From Paraktedonobacter sp035294465 (GTDB taxonomy: Bacteria; Chloroflexota; Ktedonobacteria; Ktedonobacterales; Ktedonobacteraceae), in contig DATGKW010000098.1 in the NCBI GenBank assembly GCA_035294465.1, positions 1 to 11,348 on the forward strand: 11,348 nt of DNA, written 5' to 3'. Each line of letters begins with the position of its first letter. Position 1 is the stretch's first letter. A program made the position numbers and the translations under genes. Under the pieces are notes generated by a model. The model had not been told where the DNA came from and made no database searches. It saw only the letters and a program-made list of their open reading frames with translations. Of the stretch, positions 6,316 through 11,348 are shown in pieces.

Positions 6316-7572
6316 ATGTCTGAACTACCGGGTCGGCCATCCACACCTGAATGGGCCATCGCGCTCATTGGTTGGGTCTTGCAAGGAGGGGTGCTCCTGA
6401 GCGCGGCCATCATTGTGGTTGGTATGCTGCTGCTGCCAACACGCCCGGGAGGGATTTCTCCCGCACGTTTGCTGGTCTTCCCGTTCACCTGGTCACAGCT
6501 AGCCGGAGAGTTGTCTCATTTTTTCCCGCAGGCCATCATTACCGTCGGCCTGCTTTTGCTAATTGCTACGCCGGTAATGCGGGTTGCCGTTTCGATTCTA
6601 ACCTTTGCCCTTGAACACGATAAGAAATATATCGTGATTACTTCGCTCGTCCTGATCATTCTCCTCTTTAGTATCTTCTTCGTGGGTGCTATCAGCTCTA
6701 GCCAGCCCGCCGTTTCCACATCCGCCTCCTTCTCAATGCTAACAGTCGTACTGATTTTCCTGGGAGCGATCCTCGCCGGATTACTTGGCTCGCTTGTCGG
6801 CCTGGGCGGCGGTGTGCTGATTGTGCCACTATTGACCTTGATCTTTCATTTGCCGATCCGTTTTGCGATTGGCGCCAGTATCATCTCTGTGATTGCCACC
6901 TCAAGTGGAGCCGCCGCTGCATATGTGCGCGATCATCTGACCAATATGCGCGTGGGCATGTTTCTAGAAATCGCTACAACCGTGGGAGCCATCAGCGGCG
7001 CCTTTCTGGCAGGGCTGCTGGCTCCTAATCTCCTGGCAGTAGTCTTTGGCGTCATTCTTATTCTCTCGTCTATTCCTTTGTTGAAGAAAATGGGTGAAGA
7101 TACCCCGCAAAACGTGCATAATGATCGGCTGGCGACTTTCCTGCATCTGGATGGGAGCTATCCCGACCACCAGCAAGGAAAAGAGATCTCCTACCAGGTC
7201 ACGCGCACCCCCTGGGGCTTGGGCATGATGTATATAGCTGGTCTGATCTCTGGCCTATTAGGCATCGGCAGCGGAACGTTCAAAGTGCTGGCACTCGATG
7301 TGCTGATGCGCCTGCCCATCAAAGTCAGCACTACCACTTCAAACTTCATGATCGGGGTCACTGCCGCAGCTTCCGCAGGCATTTACTTTTCGCGGGGAGA
7401 CATCCCGCCCCTGGTTGCGGCCCCTGTGGCCCTCGGCATTCTGCTTGGCGCCCTGGTGGGAGCACGCCTCCTCGTCCGCATGCGCAACCAGGTGATCCGC
7501 CTGATCTTTTTGCTCGTCATGCTTGTCAGCGCAGTGGAAATGATCCTGCACGGAGTAGGGGTAGGAGTTTAA
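6316..7572 (+). CDS. DUF1634-TauE/SafE fusion permease (sulfite/organosulfonate exporter family)
   Basis: Residues about 12-123 match DUF1634: a first helix (WAIALIGWVLQGGVLLSAA), then QAIITVGLLLLIATPVMR and FALEHDKKYIVITSLVLII. Residues about 141-415 are a TauE/SafE permease with two internal repeats, each marked by a glycine-rich motif: LVGLGGGVL (162-166 core) and LLGIGSGTF (316-320 core), joined by a hydrophilic loop at about 256-300. TauE/SafE proteins export sulfite, sulfoacetate or related anions; the substrate here is not known. DUF1634 is usually a separate small gene beside tauE, so the fusion supports a joint function. ATG 6316 has AGGAG (6305-6309) six bases upstream. A longer version from ATG 6241, with AGAGG eight bases upstream, adds 25 Pro/Ser-rich residues and is also possible. 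The gene diverges from the MFS gene. Confidence 0.88.
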   Translation: MSELPGRPSTPEWAIALIGWVLQGGVLLSAAIIVVGMLLLPTRPGGISPARLLVFPFTWSQLAGELSHFFPQAIITVGLLLLIATPVMRVAVSILTFALEHDKKYIVITSLVLIILLFSIFFVGAISSSQPAVSTSASFSMLTVVLIFLGAILAGLLGSLVGLGGGVLIVPLLTLIFHLPIRFAIGASIISVIATSSGAAAAYVRDHLTNMRVGMFLEIATTVGAISGAFLAGLLAPNLLAVVFGVILILSSIPLLKKMGEDTPQNVHNDRLATFLHLDGSYPDHQQGKEISYQVTRTPWGLGMMYIAGLISGLLGIGSGTFKVLALDVLMRLPIKVSTTTSNFMIGVTAAASAGIYFSRGDIPPLVAAPVALGILLGALVGARLLVRMRNQVIRLIFLLVMLVSAVEMILHGVGVGV

Positions 7573-7862
7573 AAGCCAGCTTCCTCCCACCGCTCCTGGA
7601 GCTGCTTAAACTTTAAACATCTCCGCACAGCGGACCGGTAAGGTATCCACGAAGTGCCAGAAAGTGCTAGAATGAGGCGCAGGATCTGGCTGGGATTATA
7701 TAATCAGGCTGGCTCCGTATACAGGCCCGAAAGAAGAGTCCTTCAGTTCACACACCAGGACTCCCTTACGGTGGACGTATGACATACACAGCAAGCAAGC
7801 GTGTCTCAATTTCCACCGGTTAGCGGAGTTCTGTTTTTACGTCCTCAGGAGAAGATAAAACA
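7573..7862 (+). promoter_or_regulatory. Promoter and structured leader of the phosphatase gene
   Basis: The palindrome GATTATATAATC (7694-7705) contains a perfect TATAAT (7699-7704), without a good -35. A transcript from near 7711 would have a leader of about 150 nt with two sizeable pairings: GAGTCC (7736-7741) with GGACTC (7758-7763), and CGGTGGA (7769-7775) with TCCACCG (7812-7818). A TTTTT run follows at 7834-7838. It does not fit a T-box, TPP or other riboswitch consensus that I know. AGGAG at 7847-7851 is the ribosome binding site. Confidence 0.4.
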
Positions 7863-8513
7863 GTGCGGCTACTATTGGTACGACATGGAATTACACAGAA
7901 TAATGTTGATAGAACCTATACCGGGCAAACAGACGCCCCCCTGACCGAACTGGGAGAGCGCCAGGCAGAAGCAGTCGGGAAATATCTGGCAACCGAGCAA
8001 CTGGATATCATTATTTCCTCGGATCTCCAGCGAGCGCGGCGCACGGCCCAGGCCATCGCGCGCTATCACGACCTGCCGGTGCTGGAAGATCCTAACTTAC
8101 GCGAGATTAGCATGGGCAAATGGGAAGGATTTACTCCCGAACAGCTCCAGGAACGGAACCTTGACGAGTGGGTGCATGTGCGCAGCGATCCCATCAACGT
8201 TCCTCCCCCGGGCGGCGAAAGCTTTGCCCAGCTCTACGAACGAGCAAGCAAGGTGCTGAGATACTACCAGGAGAAGTACGCCGGAAAAATCGTGCTGTGG
8301 TGTACACACGGCGCGTTTATCGAGGTCGTGCTCTGCTACGCCTTAAAGCTCGATCTCAAGTACCGTTACTGCTTTCGCCAGGAGAATACCTCCATCAGTG
8401 AACTCTCTTTTGAGGGCGAACTGCCCTGGATCAGGCGCCTGAACGATACCGCCCACCTGCGCGCCCTCAACGGCAACAAGCTGTTCGCTGCCCTGTGCCC
8501 TGAAGAAGCATGA
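7863..8513 (+). CDS. Histidine phosphatase superfamily protein (phosphoglycerate mutase/CobC-like)
   Basis: The 216-residue protein starts LLLVRHGITQNN, where His8 of the RHG motif is the residue phosphorylated in catalysis. The other pocket residues are visible: Arg57 in SSDLQRARRTA, Glu81 in LREISMGKWEG (the usual proton donor) and His149 in WCTHGAF. The length fits the small bacterial phosphatases annotated as GpmB, CobC (alpha-ribazole phosphatase) or broad-specificity phosphatase PhoE; these cannot be separated by sequence alone. The lack of the longer dPGM insertions argues against a true glycolytic mutase. It should be cytosolic. The GTG start has AGGAG 11 bases upstream, a slightly long spacer, and the catalytic motif sits immediately after it, so no other start fits. 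The next gene begins 58 bases downstream and may be cotranscribed. No cobalamin genes are nearby. Confidence 0.9.
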   Translation: MRLLLVRHGITQNNVDRTYTGQTDAPLTELGERQAEAVGKYLATEQLDIIISSDLQRARRTAQAIARYHDLPVLEDPNLREISMGKWEGFTPEQLQERNLDEWVHVRSDPINVPPPGGESFAQLYERASKVLRYYQEKYAGKIVLWCTHGAFIEVVLCYALKLDLKYRYCFRQENTSISELSFEGELPWIRRLNDTAHLRALNGNKLFAALCPEEA

Positions 8514-8571
8514 TTGTCGTGAAAGATAGTGTGTCCACACCAAGCGAATTTATCAAGGAGGCCCATTCACC

Positions 8572-8823
8572 ATGACACGAGCCGGAACGCTGATCGAAAA
8601 AGAACCAGGGCTGCGTGGAATTTTTCAGGGAAGCGAGCACCCCTACGTGCGCTGCGTGATCGCCGATGCAAACGATTCCACGCGACAATTTGAGTGCCGC
8701 GTGCTGGACGAAGAGGATCTCGCCGTCGCCGTGGGAGAGCCAATCACATTGGAAGTGATCCACGTCGTAACGGATCGCAAAAGCGGAACAGTGCGCTTTG
8801 ATTGCCGCTTTATTAAACAATAG
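8572..8823 (+). CDS. Conserved-looking hypothetical protein, 83 residues
   Basis: A strong AAGGAGG (8555-8561) stands 10 bases before the ATG, and the frame ends just before a strong terminator, so this is very likely a real gene. The product is soluble and acidic-basic mixed, with alternating strand-like segments: HPYVRCVIAD, RQFECRVLD, EPITLEVIHVV and GTVRFDCRFIKQ. That suggests a small beta-barrel or OB-like fold. Three cysteines (in VRCV, FECR and FDCRF) each sit in a strand, but they do not form a CxxC motif. It follows the histidine phosphatase by 58 bases in the same direction and shares its terminator, so the two may form a transcription unit. I do not recognise a family, and no function is proposed. 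Confidence 0.72.
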   Translation: MTRAGTLIEKEPGLRGIFQGSEHPYVRCVIADANDSTRQFECRVLDEEDLAVAVGEPITLEVIHVVTDRKSGTVRFDCRFIKQ

Positions 8824-8834
8824 CGTTTTATAAG

Positions 8835-8899
8835 TAAAACGTCTAAAAAGCGCGGTAGTGCGAGTATTGCTCGCACTACCGCGCTTTTTAGACGTTTTA
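8835..8899. terminator. Bidirectional intrinsic terminator with 30-bp perfect stem
   Basis: Positions 8835-8864 and 8870-8899 are fully complementary over 30 bp around the five-base loop TATTG. The GC-rich core (GCGCGGTAGTGCGAG) is flanked by A5 on the left and T5 on the right, so transcripts from either side end in a stem followed by U residues. It lies between the 83-residue gene (stop at 8821-8823) and the convergent groEL (stop at 8909-8911) and serves both. The outer TAAAAC (8835-8840) can also pair with GTTTTA at 8825-8830. Confidence 0.9.
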
Positions 8900-8908
8900 T
8901 CAAACCCT

Positions 8909-10534
8909 CTAGTACTCCGGCATCGCAGGAGCAGGAGCCTTCTCTTTTTCGGGCAGATCGGTGATCAGCGCCTCAGTCGTCAGGATCATGGCCGCGATGC
9001 TGGTGGCATTCTGCAGGGCAGAGCGAGTTACCTTAGCAGGATCGGTGATGCCAGCAGCAAACATATCCTCATAGCGGTCGGCGAGCACATTGTAGCCAAA
9101 GTTGGCGTTATTGTGCTCTTTCTGAGCGCGGCGAATGCCCTCAACGATCACCGAGCCATCCTTCCCGCCATTGGCGGCCAGCTGGCGAACAGGCTCTTCG
9201 AGCGCACGGCGCAGGATGTTGACGCCGGTTGCGGCATCGCCCTCCAGTTTCAGGCTGTCCAGGGCCTCAATAGCATTCAGCAGGGCCACGCCACCGCCGG
9301 GGACCATGCCCTCTTCAACGCCCGCGCGGGCCGCCGACAGAGCGTCCTCAACGCGCGTCTGGCGATACTTCTGCTCAACCTCTGAGCCAGCGCCAACCTT
9401 GATCAGAGCCACGCCACCGGAGAGCTTCGCCAGGCGTTCCTGGAGCTTCTCGCGGTCATAGTCGCTGGTGGTCTCTTCGATCTGGGCTTTGATCTGGCGC
9501 ACGCGAGCCTGGATGTCCTCCTGGGAGCCACGCCCCTCGATGATGGTCGTATCATCCTTCGTGGAAACAACCAGACGAGCCTGGCCAAGATCGGCCAGCG
9601 TCACGCTGTCAAGGCGGCGACCCATCTCCTCGCTGATCACCTGGCCGCCGGTCAGAATCGCGATATCGCGCAGCATCTCTTTGCGGCGATCACCGAAGCC
9701 GGGAGCCTTCACGGCCAGGACGTTGAGGATACCGCGCAGCTTGTTGACAACCAGCGTGGCCTGCGCCTCACCATCGACATCTTCAGCAATAATCACGATC
9801 TCGCGCTTGCCCGTCTGGGTCAGCTTCTCCAGAATGGGCAGAATATCAGCAATCGCGCTGATCTTCTTATCGGTAATCAGGATATACGGATTTTCAAGCG
9901 TGGCTTCCATCTTCTCCGAGTTCGTCACGAAGTAAGCCGAGCTATAGCCCTTGTCAAACTGCATACCTTCGACATACTCCGTCTCGAAGCTGGTGCCTTT
10001 GGAGGACTCAACGGTGATCACGCCGTCCTTGCCGACCTTGTCCATGACCTCAGCAATCAGATTACCAATAGTCTCGTCGGCGGCTGAGTTGGTTGCAATA
10101 TGGGCAATATCTTCGCGTGTCTCGACGGGCACGGCGATCTTTTTGATATAGTTCACAATCGCCTCGGTGCCCTTGTCGATCCCATACTTGAGCTGCATAG
10201 GGTTAGCGCCCGCGGCCAGATTCTTGAGACCCTCGTTTACCACCGCCTGCGCCAGAACCGTTGCGGTCGTCGTGCCATCGCCGGCAACATCGTTGGTCTT
10301 GGTCGCGGCCTCTTTGAGCAATTGTGCGCCCATATTTTCAAAGGGATTTTCCAATTGAATCTCTTTGGCCACGGTCACGCCGTCATGAGTAACAGAGGGT
10401 GCGCCAAATTTCTTATCGAGAGCCACGTTGCGACCCTTGGGGCCGAGGGTCGTTTTGACCGCGCTGGCCAGGATATCAATGCCTTTTTTAAGCGAACGGC
10501 GAGCCTCTTCATCAAATACAAGTTGTTTTGCCAT
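8909..10534 (-). CDS. groEL: Chaperonin GroEL (Hsp60), 541 residues
   Basis: This is a full-length GroEL. It has the N-terminal ATP site (TLGPKGRNV at 30-37, Asp51 in THDGVTVAK, GDGTTT at 85-90), apical and intermediate domains, and the chaperonin signature AARAGVEEGMVPGGG with the conserved RVEDAL just before it. Fourteen-subunit rings of GroEL with the GroES lid fold newly made or damaged proteins in the cytosol. The C-terminus is unusual: it ends in EKEKAPAPAMPEY instead of the common GGM repeat that fills the cavity floor. The ATG follows groES by 23 bases, with GGAGG in the gap but at a long 13-base spacing. Translation may be partly coupled to groES. Its 3' end meets the strong shared hairpin terminator. 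Confidence 0.98.
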   Translation of the reverse strand: MAKQLVFDEEARRSLKKGIDILASAVKTTLGPKGRNVALDKKFGAPSVTHDGVTVAKEIQLENPFENMGAQLLKEAATKTNDVAGDGTTTATVLAQAVVNEGLKNLAAGANPMQLKYGIDKGTEAIVNYIKKIAVPVETREDIAHIATNSAADETIGNLIAEVMDKVGKDGVITVESSKGTSFETEYVEGMQFDKGYSSAYFVTNSEKMEATLENPYILITDKKISAIADILPILEKLTQTGKREIVIIAEDVDGEAQATLVVNKLRGILNVLAVKAPGFGDRRKEMLRDIAILTGGQVISEEMGRRLDSVTLADLGQARLVVSTKDDTTIIEGRGSQEDIQARVRQIKAQIEETTSDYDREKLQERLAKLSGGVALIKVGAGSEVEQKYRQTRVEDALSAARAGVEEGMVPGGGVALLNAIEALDSLKLEGDAATGVNILRRALEEPVRQLAANGGKDGSVIVEGIRRAQKEHNNANFGYNVLADRYEDMFAAGITDPAKVTRSALQNATSIAAMILTTEALITDLPEKEKAPAPAMPEY

Positions 10535-10557
10535 ACTAGTCTATTTTCCTCCCAATT

Positions 10558-10848
10558 TTAGTCAATAATGGCGAGAATGTCGTTCTCTTTCAGAACGAGG
10601 TACTCTTCACCGTCCAGTTTGAACTCGGTGCCACCATACTTGGCGAACAGAACGCGGTCCCCCTCGCGCACATCGGGCGCGACGCGATCACCGTTATCCA
10701 GCAAACGACCGCTGCCAATAGCTATAACTGTACCCTCCTGGGGCTTCTCTTTGGCAGTATCAGGAATCACGATACCGCTTTTGGTCACTTCTTCTTTTGC
10801 AGATGGTTTTACGACCACACGGTCGCCAACAGGACGAATTTTTCCCAC
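10558..10848 (-). CDS. groES: Co-chaperonin GroES (Hsp10), 96 residues
   Basis: The protein has the GroES pattern: IRPVGDRVVVKP at the start, the flexible mobile loop with GIVIPD followed by KEKPQEGTVIAIG, the roof and core segments REGDRVLFAKYGGTEF, and the end YLVLKENDILAIID. It caps the GroEL ring as a heptamer. The start is GTG (10848-10846) with AAGGAG eight bases upstream; the methionine-like position aligns with other GroES proteins, which begin just before KIRP. It is the first gene of the groESL operon. No CIRCE operator (TTAGCACTC-N9-GAGTGCTAA) is found upstream; the only striking upstream site is an imperfect inverted repeat at 10892-10913. Confidence 0.98.
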   Translation of the reverse strand: MGKIRPVGDRVVVKPSAKEEVTKSGIVIPDTAKEKPQEGTVIAIGSGRLLDNGDRVAPDVREGDRVLFAKYGGTEFKLDGEEYLVLKENDILAIID

Positions 10849-10891
10849 GATGAAAACTCCTTTACACTTGATTCGTGAACCAGTCTAACCC

Positions 10892-10913
10892 TTACCCGGG
10901 TCTTCCCTGGTAA
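10892..10913. promoter_or_regulatory. Imperfect inverted repeat upstream of groES, possible operator
   Basis: TTACCCGGG (10892-10900) and CCCTGGTAA (10905-10913) are complementary at eight of nine positions around a TCTT spacer. The site is about 44 bases upstream of the groES start, where a heat-shock repressor site would lie. It does not match CIRCE or the HspR HAIR consensus. It could also be a leader hairpin. Confidence 0.4.
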
Positions 10914-10964
10914 ATGGCGCTTCTCGCTCATACAACCCCTTCAGATCGTCGATCGGCTGCCCTA

Positions 10965-10983
10965 CCAGGTTTCACACACCTGG
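10965..10983. repeat. Inverted repeat between the cysteine-cluster gene and groES
   Basis: CCAGGT (10965-10970) and ACCTGG (10978-10983) form a perfect six-base inverted repeat with a seven-base spacer, just downstream of the cysteine-cluster gene's stop. It has no T-tract on the minus strand, so it is only a weak terminator candidate; it could instead be a further groES-side regulatory site. Confidence 0.3.
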
Positions 10984-11004
10984 GCGAAGCAAAGCGCTCC
11001 CAAC

Positions 11005-11292
11005 CTACTGTTTGCGCCCTCTGCCCGCGGCGGGAAAACCCGGCCATGAGGCCGAATGATACAGCGAATAATCGCAGCTACAGGGACCACCAGCAGCGCA
11101 ACCGGCACAACAATACACGTGCCCCTGCACGACGGTTGGAGACCAGAAAAACTCGATATCGCAATTTGCACAGATATGCATCTGCGTTTCTCCCCCCCGC
11201 GTCAAGGACGCTTGCTCATCCCTATCCGCGGAACGCTTCTCAAGCGATGCATTATTGAGTTGTACATGCTGTTGAGTATGCTCTTGATTCAT
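11005..11292 (-). CDS. Small cysteine-cluster (probable zinc/metal-binding) protein
   Basis: The frame encodes a compact cluster of seven cysteines in 33 residues. Counting from ATG 11292, they are CANC (41 and 44), YCCAGC (61, 62 and 65) and PCSC (71 and 73), with aromatic residues FFW and Y between them and His39 and His58 close by. This resembles treble-clef or metallothionein-like metal-binding proteins, so zinc or another thiophilic metal is the likely ligand. The first 37 residues are polar (Gln/Glu/Asn-rich) and probably disordered. ATG 11292 has AGGA only two bases upstream. The internal ATG at 11181, right before HICANC, has GGGGGAG eight bases upstream and is a good alternative start (58 residues). 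The frame stays open to the window edge, so the gene could also extend further. It is codirectional with groESL, 156 bases upstream. Confidence 0.65.
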   Translation of the reverse strand: MNQEHTQQHVQLNNASLEKRSADRDEQASLTRGGETQMHICANCDIEFFWSPTVVQGHVYCCAGCAAGGPCSCDYSLYHSASWPGFPAAGRGRKQ

Positions 11293-11348
11293 TTTCCTGG
11301 CCCGTAAACGGCGCTGTATGACCGTCTGACTTTCCGTCCTAGAGTATG

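Noticed and set aside
6222..6323. 33-codon frame before the permease, ending across ATG 6316
   Set aside because: The overlap would suit translational coupling, but no ribosome binding site precedes ATG 6222 at a proper distance, and the peptide looks random.
7711..7862. T-box or other known riboswitch in the phosphatase leader
   Set aside because: The GGTGGAC at 7770-7776 only superficially recalls the T-box core; the AGGGTGGnACCGCG sequence is absent, and no other known aptamer core was recognised.
8858..9385. Plus-strand frame of 175 codons
   Set aside because: It overlaps the terminator stem and the 3' part of groEL on the opposite strand; its composition is that of an antisense shadow.
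10914..11307. Two plus-strand frames (10914-11258 and 11056-11307)
   Set aside because: They are antisense to the cysteine-cluster gene and low in recognisable motifs; the minus frame explains the region better.
1..11348. CRISPR array, tRNA or rRNA genes, prophage, defence or biosynthetic cluster
   Set aside because: No regularly spaced repeats, no tRNA T-loop/acceptor pattern and no phage, restriction or toxin-antitoxin proteins were seen. The only mobile-element part is the tnpB end.

Overview
The window looks like a stretch of bacterial chromosome of moderate GC content, carrying mostly house-keeping and conserved hypothetical genes. Several products resemble those of the Chloroflexota class Ktedonobacteria: a J-domain/beta-propeller protein, a short cysteine-cluster protein, a DUF1634-TauE permease and the groESL pair. 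This placement is inferred from protein style only; no rRNA or other phylogenetic marker was used.

Layout. The left edge holds the 3' end of an IS200/IS605-type tnpB gene, followed by a structured, repeat-containing tail and a short orphan reading frame that ends at a perfect 18-bp palindrome. Next come three separately spaced plus-strand genes: a J-domain protein with a WD40-like C-terminal part, a family 2 glycosyltransferase, and a D-2-hydroxyacid (glyoxylate/hydroxypyruvate type) dehydrogenase. A small two-helix membrane protein follows, and its stop codon overlaps the stop codon of a convergent MFS transporter. A 300-400 bp divergent regulatory region separates the MFS gene from a plus-strand permease in which a DUF1634 domain is fused to TauE/SafE. 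After a 290-bp leader region come a histidine phosphatase and an 83-residue unknown protein. A 30-bp perfect stem acts as a shared terminator against the convergent groES-groEL operon. At the right edge a minus-strand cysteine-cluster protein lies upstream of groES.

How the genes fit together. groES and groEL form a clear operon. The J-domain protein is another chaperone-related gene but lies 8 kb away and need not be linked. The remaining genes appear to be single-gene units or pairs without a common pathway. I do not see a defence system, CRISPR array, prophage or biosynthetic cluster. The most unusual items are domain fusions (J-WD40, DUF1634-TauE), a GroEL without the usual GGM tail, the absence of a CIRCE operator upstream of groES, the long hairpin terminator and the cysteine-cluster protein.
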